A stretch of DNA of 64,000 nt from Planococcus sp. MSAK28401 (GCF_018283455.1 NZ_JAAMTH010000009.1:1-64000), one strand, 5' to 3'; shown: positions 34,968 to 45,145, counted from the first letter of the stretch. Numbers and translations: made by a program. Notes: generated from the sequence alone by a model not told the origin.

Positions 34968-37900
34968 TTATCGTAACTCGTCACCTAAGGACACAACGAC
35001 CTCATCAAGCACCTTGGTCCACTGACGCTTCATTTCTGGACCATATTTTAAGGGGCTGACCCCTGGGTTAACCTTTTTGTATTCAGCAAACTGTTTACTC
35101 TCTAGGATTCCGCGAATATTGGGAATGGGCTGCGTCCCGACTACGTATTGAATGGCCGATAAATGCAGCTCGCTTTCTGAGACAAACCACGTGTCCGCAA
35201 ATTCCTGAATTGCTCGGTCAAACGATTGCGTGAAGAAGCGTCGTTTCACCACAAACACATCTTCATTTTCATCCACTTCACCCGTATCGATCGCATTCAA
35301 AATCCCACGGTATACTTCTTTCACCACAGTTGATTTGTTGAGTTTTTGTAAGGCTGCTTCAATCTCTTCACGGACGTCTTGGTTATTCGCGGCGTATGTT
35401 TCCAGCAACAAGTTGATATAAGCCGAATCGATGTCGTATGTTGTGCTCGCATTCTCCCCATAAAACTCAATCTCGGAGAAGTCTGGATCGGGTTCATCGC
35501 CGTCTCCCGGTTCTATGTCCTTCATTAACGAACCTTTCACCGTATTGTACGTTCCGACATAAGCTTCTAGTGTTTCAACTTGCTCGCGTAATGCAGCGGA
35601 TTTCTCCATATCGTCGTTGTAATCATCGTAGGTCACCAGGGCTTCGTAGGCGTTACTCAACTCTTGGAAAGCTCCGATAAACTGGATACGCTCTTCAATC
35701 GGTGAATGTTCGTCGATTTTCGACGGATCTGGCACTTTCGCAATTAGTAATTTGTGTGCTTTTTTGAAGCGCTTTTTCGACTCGTCATACGTTGGGTAAA
35801 CCAATTGATTTTCTTCTTGGGCTTCGGAATATAACTTCGTGGCAGCTCGCACATTCTCTTCCATCGTCACAGGTTTTCGGAACGTCACAATCAATCCTTT
35901 GGTCTTTCCAGGGTAGGTTCTATTAGTTCGAGAAAAGGCTTGAATTAGATTCGCGTAACTCAAGTTGCGGTCCACAAACAAGGTTTGAACCGTCGGTGCA
36001 TCAAAGCCCGTTAACAGTCGATCCACGACGATGACCAGATCCACTTGCTTCCCGACCTGTTTAAATTCTGCCCGTTTCCGTGCTAACCGGTTGTTGATAT
36101 CCCCATTGTAGCGATTGATGTCTTCAATCGACCATGAGGTGTTGTAGTAGTCGTTGTACTCCTGAATAATGTCCTTCATTTCATCTTGATTTTCCTTCGA
36201 ATCCTCTTCATTTTCTTGCAACGAATAGGTAATCGCAATCCGCGGAAAATCAGGATCTTCAATCGTTCGTCCTGTTCGAATCGGATGCCCTTGAAACTCC
36301 TTCGTCATCCAATTTGGATCGGCAGTCATCTTCTTAATGGCTTGGTAATAGCGCTTGGCCATCTCAATCGAACTAGTTGTGAGGATCGCTGATTTCTGAG
36401 GACGCCCATTTTGAAAGTCGAATTTTGTATAGGCATTATCCGGACGGAAAATTTTGTGCAGTACTTTTTCAATGTGTTCGTCTTTTTCATAGAAAGTGGC
36501 TTCCAGATACGCTTCCTTTTCGAGCCCATCCATCTCGTCAATGTAATCATTCAGTTCGTTATCGCTGAGCTCTGAGAATTTTTCTTGTGGCCCCAGCTGA
36601 CTGTAAATGTAATTACTAAGGGACGTCGGTTCGATTGTGTCTTCATGTTCCACTTGAAAGCCGAGGACCGCACCATCATCAAGGGCATTTTTAATGGTGT
36701 ACGTATGTAGTACTTCACCATATTGGTCATGCGTCGTGCGCGCCAAGCGACCCTTGGCTTGCTTTTTGTTTTCTTCAAAAATCGGTGTACCGGTAAAGCC
36801 GAACCATGTGGAATTGGGGAAGAATTGCTTGATGCCTTCCATGCCTTCAGCACTTAACGCTCGGTGGCACTCATCCACCACAAAGACGATGTGTTGACTC
36901 ATCAGCTTGTTAAAACGCTGGGATCCTTTGTCGGCTTCTTGTTTCTCGGCATACCGCAACGCATTTTCTAGCTTTTGCCGTGTGGTGATGATCACGGTAT
37001 TCGAATTGGCACTCGATAGTAAGGTATCGCTCAACTCTTTGGAACTTCCTGTCCCGACGATTAAGCTGTTCGATTTGGCTGTACCGGACGAAATGCCCGT
37101 ATTGAATTCAGAAGCAAATTTGGTGAATTCCGAGGTCGTTTGACTATCCAAGTCTTTCCGGTCAATCAGCATCACGGTGCGGTCGATGCCGGGCTTACGG
37201 GCAAGAAGCTTGGTCGAGACAAAGCTCGTTAACGTTTTCCCTGAGCCGGTAGCATGCCATACATAGCCGGATTGATGTTTCACTGCTGAGGCGAACAATG
37301 CTTCGATTGCGTGGATCTGATACGAGTGCAGGACCATGAGCGCTTTGTTGTCTTGGTCTTCACTGACAATCGTGTAATTCGCAATCAACCGATGCGCATC
37401 GGGAATATTTAAGACTTGTTTGACGAATTCATAGAGATTGTCTACTTTTCGATTATCTTTCGTGCGCCAGCTAAAGAGAAATTTCTTGTGCATATCTTTT
37501 GGCAACGCATTCGCAAAATAACGCGTAGTTTGTTCATTTGAAATGACAAACAACTGAAGCGTGGCAAAGATGTTGTTTCGGAACATGCCTTCTTCTGCGT
37601 ATTTTTTAATTTGATTGTACGCTTGGTACACACCGTCTTTGGAGGTGGCTTGTTTCAATTCGATTTGCACAATCGGCAAGCCGTTAATTAACAACGTGAC
37701 GTCGAATCGGCGATCACGTCCATCGTCGTCCACTTTTTGTTTCGCGATTTGATGAACGACCTCGTACGTAGAGATGCCTCCCCCGATGTCTTGATTGGAA
37801 TACAAGACCAATGACAGAGATGGTAGGGAACTATCTTCACGCTCCAAGGTAATGCGCGCAATGCCATTCTCTCCTTTGAGCCAGCGCGCCGCATCAAAAG

Positions 37901-38135
37901 GCGTTTTCGTTTTCGACAACAGTTCGGTTTTGATGGTCTCGAATTCTTGATCGGACAGTGGGTGTTCACCAAGTTCCGCCAAGTTATTTCGCGTAATCTT
38001 CGACCGTAAATTCTGCCACAAATCTTCTTCGGATTTGAGGTCCGGACGATAATTCCACTGATTATGTCCTTCGCCGAGGACTTGAATCAAACGACGCTCA
38101 ACTTCGACTTCATCGGTATGTCGTATCGTGGTCAT
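34968..38135 (-). CDS. hsdR: Type I restriction enzyme, R (motor/nuclease) subunit
   Basis: 1055 aa. N-terminal nuclease FDVTLLINGLPIVQIELKQ (D, E-x-K), then SF2 translocase: YVWHATGSGKTLTSF (Walker A), FVVDECHRA (DECH), WFGFTGTP and LLTGFDAPTVQTLFVD / QAFSRTNRTYPGK (motifs V-VI). It cleaves DNA after translocation when the recognition site is unmethylated. Last gene of hsdM-hsdS-hsdR; AAGGAGG before the ATG. All key motifs are present, so the system looks active. Confidence 0.95.
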   Translation of the reverse strand: MTTIRHTDEVEVERRLIQVLGEGHNQWNYRPDLKSEEDLWQNLRSKITRNNLAELGEHPLSDQEFETIKTELLSKTKTPFDAARWLKGENGIARITLEREDSSLPSLSLVLYSNQDIGGGISTYEVVHQIAKQKVDDDGRDRRFDVTLLINGLPIVQIELKQATSKDGVYQAYNQIKKYAEEGMFRNNIFATLQLFVISNEQTTRYFANALPKDMHKKFLFSWRTKDNRKVDNLYEFVKQVLNIPDAHRLIANYTIVSEDQDNKALMVLHSYQIHAIEALFASAVKHQSGYVWHATGSGKTLTSFVSTKLLARKPGIDRTVMLIDRKDLDSQTTSEFTKFASEFNTGISSGTAKSNSLIVGTGSSKELSDTLLSSANSNTVIITTRQKLENALRYAEKQEADKGSQRFNKLMSQHIVFVVDECHRALSAEGMEGIKQFFPNSTWFGFTGTPIFEENKKQAKGRLARTTHDQYGEVLHTYTIKNALDDGAVLGFQVEHEDTIEPTSLSNYIYSQLGPQEKFSELSDNELNDYIDEMDGLEKEAYLEATFYEKDEHIEKVLHKIFRPDNAYTKFDFQNGRPQKSAILTTSSIEMAKRYYQAIKKMTADPNWMTKEFQGHPIRTGRTIEDPDFPRIAITYSLQENEEDSKENQDEMKDIIQEYNDYYNTSWSIEDINRYNGDINNRLARKRAEFKQVGKQVDLVIVVDRLLTGFDAPTVQTLFVDRNLSYANLIQAFSRTNRTYPGKTKGLIVTFRKPVTMEENVRAATKLYSEAQEENQLVYPTYDESKKRFKKAHKLLIAKVPDPSKIDEHSPIEERIQFIGAFQELSNAYEALVTYDDYNDDMEKSAALREQVETLEAYVGTYNTVKGSLMKDIEPGDGDEPDPDFSEIEFYGENASTTYDIDSAYINLLLETYAANNQDVREEIEAALQKLNKSTVVKEVYRGILNAIDTGEVDENEDVFVVKRRFFTQSFDRAIQEFADTWFVSESELHLSAIQYVVGTQPIPNIRGILESKQFAEYKKVNPGVSPLKYGPEMKRQWTKVLDEVVVSLGDELR

Positions 38136-38157
38136 GGGTTTCCTCCTTTTGGTTCGG

Positions 38158-39366
38158 TTAGACGAACATTTTTTGCAGGAAGGCTTTTTTAGTTTTTTTT
38201 AGGGCGTCGAGTTCTTGTTGTTGGAGCGCAATTAATTCGTCTAATTGTTTAAAGAATTTACCGATTTGAATTTGTTCTTCGAGATTAGGTAGAAATAGAT
38301 TCATCTCTCCTAAAACCCTTCCTGAAATCTCTTGAAAAGTTGATCCTGCCGCATTTTTCAAAGCGTACTCCTTTATCTTAGAACCTAAAGAATATACAAA
38401 ATAAACATCGTAATCATTATTGATTACCAAAGATTGAAAACCTTGGTTAGTGGCTGCATCTTTTTTCAATATAGCCATATCACCAATTCCCGCACGTGAA
38501 GTAAACAAAATTGTTTTATTAGCAGGTAGTAATTTAGCAGAACTCTTTTTTAATCCAAGTTCAGTTATTTTTCGTTGGCTACCGAATGCATATATTTCTT
38601 TCCCGATTTCTGTAGGTGAATACCAATCAATATCGCCATTCCAATATTCGCTCGTCCCTGATTTTGGCGTGCCTCCACCAATAATCTCCACTACTTCATT
38701 TAACTTGTGCAACTGCCATCCTTCATTAAACCCAGGAAAACGAAGTTCTGGCACAGCATCTCCATCTTTTGGGAACATTTTTTGCAAGAAGCCTTGCTTA
38801 GTTTGTTTGAGCGTGTTGAGTTCTTGATGATGAAGAGCGATTGTCTCCTCTAATTGGGTAAAGAACTCACCAATTTTATTTTGTTCTTCAATAGTGGGAA
38901 TAAAAAGTTTGTATTTTTGAAGCACATTATAGTAAAGGCGGACTCTAGTTCCTCCTTTCTTTTGCATATGAGAAAATCTAGAGAAGCCTTTAGAATAATT
39001 TAAATTTCTTATAATAAATTCATCATTCGCTTTTTCGTTAGTTGTGAAGACCGGATATTCTTTACTAACTAAAATAGGACTCTTCATAATATTTTTATTG
39101 AAATGAAATGTTGAATCGTCTGACATATGACGATAAGTAATATAGTTTTCTGGAACAAGATGAAAGTCTAGAGACGTATTAATACCACTGCGCTCACCTT
39201 TAAAATAATCATTTTGAAGAAATAACCCTTTTCTTGAAGAAGTAGCAATAGGATAATCTGATCCTTTTACAATTTTATTATGTTCTATTAGAAGCTCTCC
39301 TATCTCAACTTCTTTCCAATTTTGTTTAAACTCATTAAATCGAATTTTAGGAGTTCTACTTTTCAC
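38158..39366 (-). CDS. hsdS: Type I restriction-modification specificity subunit
   Basis: 402 aa with two target-recognition domains (about 1-180 and 205-370) separated and ended by matching helical spacers ([20 protein letters not shown] and [20 protein letters not shown]). This repeated spacer sets the distance between the two half-sites. The second TRD begins [32 protein letters not shown]. Overlaps hsdM by 11 bp. The recognised sequence cannot be predicted here. A single hsdS copy; no inverted second hsdS for phase variation is seen. Confidence 0.93.
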   Translation of the reverse strand: MKSRTPKIRFNEFKQNWKEVEIGELLIEHNKIVKGSDYPIATSSRKGLFLQNDYFKGERSGINTSLDFHLVPENYITYRHMSDDSTFHFNKNIMKSPILVSKEYPVFTTNEKANDEFIIRNLNYSKGFSRFSHMQKKGGTRVRLYYNVLQKYKLFIPTIEEQNKIGEFFTQLEETIALHHQELNTLKQTKQGFLQKMFPKDGDAVPELRFPGFNEGWQLHKLNEVVEIIGGGTPKSGTSEYWNGDIDWYSPTEIGKEIYAFGSQRKITELGLKKSSAKLLPANKTILFTSRAGIGDMAILKKDAATNQGFQSLVINNDYDVYFVYSLGSKIKEYALKNAAGSTFQEISGRVLGEMNLFLPNLEEQIQIGKFFKQLDELIALQQQELDALKKTKKAFLQKMFV

Positions 39367-40948
39367 GTTTAAACACCTCTAATGCACCCTTAATCCACGT
39401 AGTATTTTCTTCGTCATATTGTAGAGAAGAAATCATCTCGTAAAGATCAGATTCAAGTTTTTCTTTTTGTTTTCGAATATCATGAATGCTCGCACCGATT
39501 GTAGCCATGTCAGTAACTTCTTCTTCTTCAAAAGTGTCTACATATCTAGGGATATTTAAATTGAAATCATTTTCTTTAATTTCTTCAAAACTCGCTACAT
39601 GAGAGTACTTTTCAATGCTTTCTCGGTTTCGATATGTTTCTACAACCTTATCGATATTCTCTATCGACAACTTATTCTGGTTCTTTCCTTTGATGAAGTC
39701 ATTGCTTCCATCGATAAACAGTACGTCTCGTGTTTCTCTATTTTTCTTCAAGATGATTACGGTCGTCGGAATCGATGTACCAAAGAACAAATTCCCAGGC
39801 ATGCCGATAACAGCATCAATACTGCCATCTTCCAACAATTTCTTTCGAATAATTCCTTCTGCAGCACCCCGGAACAGTACACCATGTGGTAACACAATTG
39901 CCATCGTTCCCGAGTCTTTCAAGTGGTAAAGCCCGTGCAAGAGAAACGCAAAATCTGCTTTCGACTTCGGTGCCAATTTTCCAAACCGGTTAAAGCGTGA
40001 ATCGTCTAAGAACGTATCGTCTGCAGACCATTTCGCTGAATAAGGCGGGTTCATTAACACCGAATCAAACGTATACGGTTCATCTGTGGGCCAGTCCTTG
40101 TTCAATGTGTCGCCATTGCTTAAGCGCATATCTTCTTTATCGACCCCATGCAAAATCAAGTTCATTTTGGCCAGGTTAAAAGTTGTCGTGTTGAGTTCCT
40201 GTCCGTGGTATTTCACATTCTCTGGATGATGGATGTAGTTCCGGACATTCAACATTAAGGAACCGGATCCCATCGTTGGATCGTATACGCTGAATAACTG
40301 TTTATCTTCTTGTCCCATCGCAGCAATCCGCGCCATCATGACCGATACTTCATGAGGCGTGTAGAATTCCCCGGCTTTCTTGCCAGCTTCTGAGGCGAAT
40401 TGGCTAATCAAGTATTCGTACGCATCCCCAATGACATCTCCGCCGTGTCCTAATAGGTTAATAGGATTCAATTTCTTGATGACTTCTGTAATCGTGATGT
40501 TTCGTTGCTGTGCATCGGATCCCAGTTTTTTAGAAGTTAAATCCACATCATCGAATAAGCCATTGAACTGGTCGTATTTTGTCGACAAGTCAATGAAGGC
40601 TTTATTAAGGTCGTTTAACTGAAATGTGTTTTGTTTCGCTTGGTTTGTCAAAACATTGAAAAGGTACGCAGGCTCAATGTCATAGCCCAAAGTGTCGACC
40701 AAGGTTTCAATCAAATCACTCTTGATATCTTCATCAGCTAATAATGTCTTATATAATTCTGTTTGCTTGTCTGCTGTGTAGTATTCTTCTAATGATTCCT
40801 CTGAGAGTTCCACCACTTTTACCAGTAGTCGATCCGAAAGATACTTATAAAAAATTAGACCTAATAAATAGTTTTTGTATTCTGATGCGTCCATTTTGCT
40901 GCGTAAATTATCTGCAGCACTAAATAATATTGTGTTTAAGTTACTCAT
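39356..40948 (-). CDS. hsdM: Type I restriction-modification N6-adenine methyltransferase subunit
   Basis: 530 aa. HsdM N-terminal domain, then SAM motif [15 protein letters not shown] and catalytic NPPYSAKW (NPPY). Methylates adenine in both half-sites as an M2S complex and is required for restriction with HsdR. First gene of the operon; GTGGGGAAT before ATG. Confidence 0.95.
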   Translation of the reverse strand: MSNLNTILFSAADNLRSKMDASEYKNYLLGLIFYKYLSDRLLVKVVELSEESLEEYYTADKQTELYKTLLADEDIKSDLIETLVDTLGYDIEPAYLFNVLTNQAKQNTFQLNDLNKAFIDLSTKYDQFNGLFDDVDLTSKKLGSDAQQRNITITEVIKKLNPINLLGHGGDVIGDAYEYLISQFASEAGKKAGEFYTPHEVSVMMARIAAMGQEDKQLFSVYDPTMGSGSLMLNVRNYIHHPENVKYHGQELNTTTFNLAKMNLILHGVDKEDMRLSNGDTLNKDWPTDEPYTFDSVLMNPPYSAKWSADDTFLDDSRFNRFGKLAPKSKADFAFLLHGLYHLKDSGTMAIVLPHGVLFRGAAEGIIRKKLLEDGSIDAVIGMPGNLFFGTSIPTTVIILKKNRETRDVLFIDGSNDFIKGKNQNKLSIENIDKVVETYRNRESIEKYSHVASFEEIKENDFNLNIPRYVDTFEEEEVTDMATIGASIHDIRKQKEKLESDLYEMISSLQYDEENTTWIKGALEVFKREK

Positions 40949-41294
40949 GTTCTATTCCCCACTTTTCTTATCATTGATGAAGTCTCTAGCTGATATGTAA
41001 TTATCCGAAAGTCGTGCTTGTACTAATCCTTTTTGATCCTCATCACTCCCTATTCTAACAGTAGGAAGCAAGAGCATACTAATTCTTATGCTAACAATTG
41101 AAAGTCTATTTATTTATGCTCAAGAGTTTGATCAGAGCTAATTTGATTTAGTTCATCTTCTTTTATGCATTCATATAGATAATCCTCTACTGTTTTAACA
41201 CAGTAACTATCCTTCCTGTATTGAGCTGGCCTGACTTTTAATAAAGTCTAATTTCATCTAGAATCTAACGGTTTCTTGTCCAGAAAAAAAGAGA
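40949..41294. other. Spacer with possible gene fragment
   Basis: No complete gene. A minus-strand frame at about 41115-41250 (VRPAQYRKDSYCVKTVEDYLYECIKEDELNQI) is open but has no start codon; it is probably the tail of a lost gene. Confidence 0.35.
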
Positions 41295-41330
41295 AAAACG
41301 AGAGAGAACTAAATTAGTTCTCCCTCGGTC
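41295..41330 (-). terminator. Terminator of the AbrB/HTH operon
   Basis: GAGGGAGAACTA / TAGTTCTCTCTC hairpin, followed on the minus strand by GTTTTTCTCTTTTTTT. Confidence 0.75.
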
Positions 41331-41452
41331 ACGTTCTTCACGTTCTGCTCATACAAAGGTCTGAAGCTAACCTCACAATTCTTCGTCTCTGACTATAAGG
41401 TCCACCGGACATGGAGCTTTTTCTGCATAACTTTTTTATGCGTATTTTAGGA
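41331..41452 (-). other. 3' untranslated region of the operon
   Basis: Leader-less spacer between the small protein stop and the terminator; nothing else seen. Confidence 0.3.
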
Positions 41453-41602
41453 TTATTGCTCTTTATAAGTTAGCAGAATGCTATCCTCTTTCAACACATT
41501 TACAGAAATGATTACGATATTTTGGTTTGCTTCAATAAACTTCATATAGTCTCTCATCGCTGAATTAATCATACCCTGCTTAAAATACTCGGTTTTATTC
41601 AT
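41453..41602 (-). CDS. 49-aa small protein after AbrB
   Basis: MNKTEYFKQGMINSAMRDYM then KFIEANQNIVIISVNVLKED and SILLTYKEQ. The ATG lies two bases after the AbrB stop and uses AAAGGAG inside the end of that gene. Soluble, alpha then beta-hairpin-like. No family recognised. Position in the operon supports a real gene. Confidence 0.6.
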   Translation of the reverse strand: MNKTEYFKQGMINSAMRDYMKFIEANQNIVIISVNVLKEDSILLTYKEQ

Positions 41603-41604
41603 AA

Positions 41605-41883
41605 TTATAGCTCCTTTCGCTCTTTGTCTAACCGATTGAATAAGATATCCGCTCCTTGAGGGCTTAGAACCAAGCCTGGCGCAAATTCTTTATTCGATTC
41701 GGACATTTCCCCTGTGATTACACAAGCATGAGTGGTTCGATATCTTCTCAAGTTGATAAAATCTCCATCCATAAATATTTCAACCGGAGCGCCGATATCC
41801 ATATTGGTGATTTTACGAAGTTCTTTGGGGATGACGATTCTTCCTAGTTGATCTACTCTTCTTACGATACCTGTACTCTTCAA
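41605..41883 (-). CDS. AbrB/SpoVT-type transition-state regulator
   Basis: 92 aa. N-terminal SpoVT-AbrB domain MKSTGIVRRVDQLGRIVIPKELRKITNMDIGAPVEIFMDGDFINLRRY, and C-terminal multimerisation part CVITGEMSESNKEF. AbrB proteins bind AT-rich DNA and repress stationary-phase genes; plasmid-borne copies can alter host regulation or silence plasmid genes. Cotranscribed with the zinc-ribbon and HTH proteins upstream. Confidence 0.9.
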   Translation of the reverse strand: MKSTGIVRRVDQLGRIVIPKELRKITNMDIGAPVEIFMDGDFINLRRYRTTHACVITGEMSESNKEFAPGLVLSPQGADILFNRLDKERKEL

Positions 41884-41923
41884 TTTATTCCATCCTTTAT
41901 AAATATATTAGTATTTCAAATTT

Positions 41924-42100
41924 TTATTCATCGTCATGTTTATTTTCTTGGTTCAAGAAAATGTTCGGGTCAACAATCTCTAAATAGTCATCAAAACAAG
42001 GCTCGCAATAATATTCTTTTTCCCAGAAAGTATAGGATTCACTATTTTTGATTCGCTTATTGCAGGCCGTGCAACGAATTAGATATAAAATCTTCGCCAT
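41924..42100 (-). CDS. 58-aa zinc-ribbon protein
   Basis: MAKILYLIRCTACNKRIKNS ... YYCEPCFDDYLEI. Two CxxC pairs 21 residues apart form a likely zinc ribbon. GGAGGGGAATCT precedes the ATG. Sits between the HTH protein and AbrB in the same operon. Function unknown; may bind nucleic acid or a protein partner. Confidence 0.65.
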   Translation of the reverse strand: MAKILYLIRCTACNKRIKNSESYTFWEKEYYCEPCFDDYLEIVDPNIFLNQENKHDDE

Positions 42101-42125
42101 AGATTCCCCTCCGTTCTTGGTCTAG

Positions 42126-43112
42126 TTATTCTCTGTTTCGAATCTCATTCGCCTTCTCGGCCAGTGCGTTTTCAATCCAATTTTTAAAAGATAACTTATC
42201 ATCCTGGGCTGCCTGTTTAAATAAAAGGTAATCTTCGGGTTTCATATGGACTTGAACGCTTTTCTCCGTTCGACCAAAAATCCAATGATCATTGCGCATT
42301 TCCAGTTTGCCATTAATAATGTACTGCTGAAGAAGTTTCAAGGTGTCATCGTTGGTTTGGATTGTGCGGTACTCCGCATTCCGAACGGATGCGACAAGTT
42401 GGTCGCCCACTATATCCGCATTAAAATTCTCTACTCCACAATTGCTATAGAGGAAGTCCAAAATTTCATAGAAAGCTTTCTTCCCAATCGGGACCGCGAT
42501 ATCAGTGAACCCGTTTTGCCCTTCGCTTTTCTTTCGATGAATACGGTATAGTGGCTCGATATCAAGTGTTCGGATGGCTTGGACGTAGGGGATAAAATAG
42601 CCATTTTTCAGTTCAAATCCAACTCTTTCCTTTCGGTCTGTCTTTAAACGAAGCTTCTCTTCCCCGCCCACCAGGAAGGTTTGGTACAGCGCCACATCGA
42701 ATGATGGATGAAACAGATGGTTCTTTTTCGCTCGTTTCGTTGTCTGCTGATTCAAATGAGCCAAAATCTTCTTTTCAAATTCAGGTGTTATCGCATAGCG
42801 CATCCGTGATGAATGGGGATTAGATGGCACCATAGGAACTTGTAAATTCAAGGCTCTGATGATTTCTCTTATTTTCGAAGCAAATACGCCCGCTCTTCTC
42901 GCCAATTCGGAAATCGTGATCCCCATATCGTCCAACTTCTTCTTTTCCTCGACTAGAAGCTCTACGCCTTCTTTTTCATATAGAGTAGTCCCTTTTAAGC
43001 GGTGCGGGTCCTCTATCCGCTGTAAGATTTGCCTTTTTTCGTACGTATAAATAGTCGGCACTGTCACATCTAATAGGTCTGCAATTTCTTTGAGTGTATA
43101 TCCTTCTCTCAT
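42126..43112 (-). CDS. MerR-like HTH protein with C-terminal ribbon-helix-helix-like segment (paralogue 2)
   Basis: 328 aa, same length and layout as the protein at 20096-21082. MerR-like HTH (YTLKEIADLLDVTVPTIYTYEKRQIL), second HTH-like part (ISELARRAGVFASKIREIIRAL), shared core (NCGVENFNADIVGDQLVASVRN) and RHH-like end (KSVQVHMKPEDYLLFKQAAQDDKLSFKNWIENALAEK). Overlaps the upstream DUF6075-like gene by 4 bp. Likely a DNA-binding plasmid-maintenance or regulatory protein; not identified further. Confidence 0.65.
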   Translation of the reverse strand: MREGYTLKEIADLLDVTVPTIYTYEKRQILQRIEDPHRLKGTTLYEKEGVELLVEEKKKLDDMGITISELARRAGVFASKIREIIRALNLQVPMVPSNPHSSRMRYAITPEFEKKILAHLNQQTTKRAKKNHLFHPSFDVALYQTFLVGGEEKLRLKTDRKERVGFELKNGYFIPYVQAIRTLDIEPLYRIHRKKSEGQNGFTDIAVPIGKKAFYEILDFLYSNCGVENFNADIVGDQLVASVRNAEYRTIQTNDDTLKLLQQYIINGKLEMRNDHWIFGRTEKSVQVHMKPEDYLLFKQAAQDDKLSFKNWIENALAEKANEIRNRE

Positions 43113-43522
43113 GTATTGGCCACTCCGTATTTTCTGATTTTCATCGCCTGCAGTAACGTATGGAACAAGTCATGATCTAGCGAATTAGCAAAATCAGCAA
43201 GGGATATTTCGTAATCTTGACCGAATAGGTTACCGGCTGCGCGCGCAATTTTCAAATAGCCAGTGCTGAGGTCCATTTCTTCGAACATCTCCGGCGAATT
43301 AAACCCGTCTGCTCCAAAGTAAGGGCGCATTTTTTCATAAAGTTCGCTGTCACTTGTAGCGATAAACGCAACCGCTAGATACTCGTGGCTCTTCTGTTGG
43401 GAGCTATTTAACTGATCGACAACCAGCTGGAACAACTCGTAATGGGTGTCGGATAAAAATTGCGGAAATCGGTTCGATTCCGGTCGGTTCTTGTCGTTTT
43501 CGTTCGACGGATCATGTGACAT
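43109..43522 (-). CDS. DUF6075-like protein
   Basis: 137 aa. HYELFQLVVDQLNSSQQKSHEYLAVAFIATSDSELYEKMRPYF, EMDLSTGYLKIARAAGNLFG and LDHDLFHTLLQAMKIRKYG match the DUF6075 pattern as I remember it. Family members occur on Firmicutes plasmids and mobile elements and have no known function. Overlaps the HTH gene by 4 bp (ATGA), so the two are translationally coupled and may act together. Confidence 0.6.
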   Translation of the reverse strand: MSHDPSNENDKNRPESNRFPQFLSDTHYELFQLVVDQLNSSQQKSHEYLAVAFIATSDSELYEKMRPYFGADGFNSPEMFEEMDLSTGYLKIARAAGNLFGQDYEISLADFANSLDHDLFHTLLQAMKIRKYGVANT

Positions 43523-43662
43523 TAAGATCTTCCTTTCAACTGATATTCGTAGTCGTTGGCAATCAAAGTGGAATGAGTTTCTTCTATATAATAGGGTGTT
43601 CCTTTTTCGTCTGTTTGAAGGGATTCAAGTAGCGGGTACATCCCTTCCTCATATCCGCTCAT
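43522..43662 (-). CDS. 46-aa small protein, first gene of the operon
   Basis: MSGYEEGMYPLLESLQTDEK, GTPYYIEETHSTLIANDYEY, QLKGRS. Stop TAA shares its last A with the next ATG. No good ribosome binding site at 43662; an internal ATG (residue 8) is preceded by GAGGAAGGG. Real but start uncertain. Acidic, unknown function. Confidence 0.5.
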   Translation of the reverse strand: MSGYEEGMYPLLESLQTDEKGTPYYIEETHSTLIANDYEYQLKGRS

Positions 43663-43995
43663 TCATTCGTTCTGCCGATTTTTTTCAAATCCACTTTTCA
43701 CCCCAAAACCGTCCGCTTATTTCGACTGTAAATAAAGCGGCTCTCTTTTTGGGTTGATTCAGGATAAATTCCAATGCAAAGCAAAATAAGTGATTTATTT
43801 ACAATTTTATTATAACATACTCAATTTAAAAACAGACTTATTATTTATTGAAAATAAATAATATTTATATTTTATAAATTAACTAAACCATAACAAAGGG
43901 ACTGTTTGTTGTGGTTAGTTATTGATAAGGGTAAAATAGGTAATAAATATACTTTTTGTTTTAACGGATTCTAAAATAAGGAAATGGAGAAAGTG
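43663..43995. promoter_or_regulatory. Divergent control region between HTH operon and recombinase
   Basis: Very AT-rich with several inverted repeats: CCGCTTATTTC / AAATAAAGCGG (43711-43738) and AATAAATAATATTTAT (about 43853-43868). Likely promoter/operator sites for both directions; a target for the MerR-like protein is plausible. No gene seen. Confidence 0.45.
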
Positions 43996-45132
43996 GTGAG
44001 CATTTTGCAGGAAATCAGCAACCCAAATTCACAGGCGGTGATGGAATTATCGCAAGTGTCGATGAAGCAGCTGCAACAGAAAAAAGATGCGGCTGAAAAA
44101 GCGAAGGAAAATCCCTTTGCCGATTTTAATGATGTGGACATGCTTGCTTGGTATATCCACGAACAAAAACACGCGAACCAGGCAAACGATCGCTCGATGC
44201 GAACGAAAAAAGAATACGAAAGAGAAATCAGGCACTTTATCGCCGCGATCCTGTCCCACACAGAGGCCATAGACGTCGATATTGACGAAATCCGTGGGCA
44301 ATCCCTTTTCAAGTCGTTAGAATCGCGTCACCTGCGCCGGTATCAGGAGTGGTTAATGACCGAAAGCCCCTATGTGTTGGAGCGGGGGCCCTACAGCCCG
44401 GCGACCATTTCTCGCAAGACGACCATTTTGAAGTCATTTTTTCGTTATCTTTACCGGGTGGGTTATATCCAGGGAGATATTGCGGAAGGGCTGCGTATCG
44501 CTTCTGTCCGGAAAGATGACCGGCCGGATCGTGACTTGGGCCCGCAAGATGTGGTCAAGGTACTGCGGAGTTTCCGGACAATCAATCATCCGGTGATGTT
44601 CAGCATTGTCCTGGTCCTTACAGCTACTGGGCTGCGTAACGAAGAGCTTTGCAAGCTAAAAGTGAGCGATGTCAAAAAGGATCGGATCCATGGAGGCTAC
44701 TATTTAAATGTCGTCGGTAAAGGGAACAAAAAGCGGCAGATTCCGTTAAAAGAGAAAGTGTACGATAGCATTCGGGTGTACCGGTATGCGCGTGGCCTGC
44801 CTTCCCTAGCTGAATCAAGACTCGATGCGCCTTTATTTACGACGAGTCGTGGGACCGCCTTCTCTCCTTCCTATCTAATTGCTTATATGACAAAAGAGAT
44901 GAAGAAAATCGATTCGGAACTCGAAGACATCGAAGTCAAACTCACGCCGCACGTGTTCCGCCATGCGTTTGCGATTACCTCTCGTTTAGGTGGTGCGGAT
45001 CTATTCGATATCATGCGTTCGCTTGGCCATGAAAAGATGGAAACCACCATGATTTATTTAGAGAAGGTTTTTGCGAGGGAAAAAAACGCGGTGAACCAGT
45101 GGGCACCTGATGCATTGGATGAGTTTTTATGA
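43996..45132 (+). CDS. Tyrosine recombinase (XerC/D-like integrase)
   Basis: 378 aa. SAM-like N-terminal core-binding domain, then catalytic domain with R in LTATGLRNEEL, K in NVVGKGNKKRQIPL, HxxR in LTPHVFRHAFA, H in RSLGHEKMETT and nucleophile Y in MIYLEKVF. All six catalytic residues are present. GTG 43996 is six bases after GGAG; ATG 43984 is an alternative. About 60 residues longer at the N-terminus than Xer. A candidate for plasmid dimer resolution and for the palindromes at 13.9-15.6 kb. Confidence 0.88.
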   Translation: MSILQEISNPNSQAVMELSQVSMKQLQQKKDAAEKAKENPFADFNDVDMLAWYIHEQKHANQANDRSMRTKKEYEREIRHFIAAILSHTEAIDVDIDEIRGQSLFKSLESRHLRRYQEWLMTESPYVLERGPYSPATISRKTTILKSFFRYLYRVGYIQGDIAEGLRIASVRKDDRPDRDLGPQDVVKVLRSFRTINHPVMFSIVLVLTATGLRNEELCKLKVSDVKKDRIHGGYYLNVVGKGNKKRQIPLKEKVYDSIRVYRYARGLPSLAESRLDAPLFTTSRGTAFSPSYLIAYMTKEMKKIDSELEDIEVKLTPHVFRHAFAITSRLGGADLFDIMRSLGHEKMETTMIYLEKVFAREKNAVNQWAPDALDEFL

Positions 45133-45145
45133 AAGGGGGATATAG

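Noticed and set aside
38158..39366. Phase-variable hsdS
   Set aside because: Only one hsdS and no inverted partial copy in the locus.
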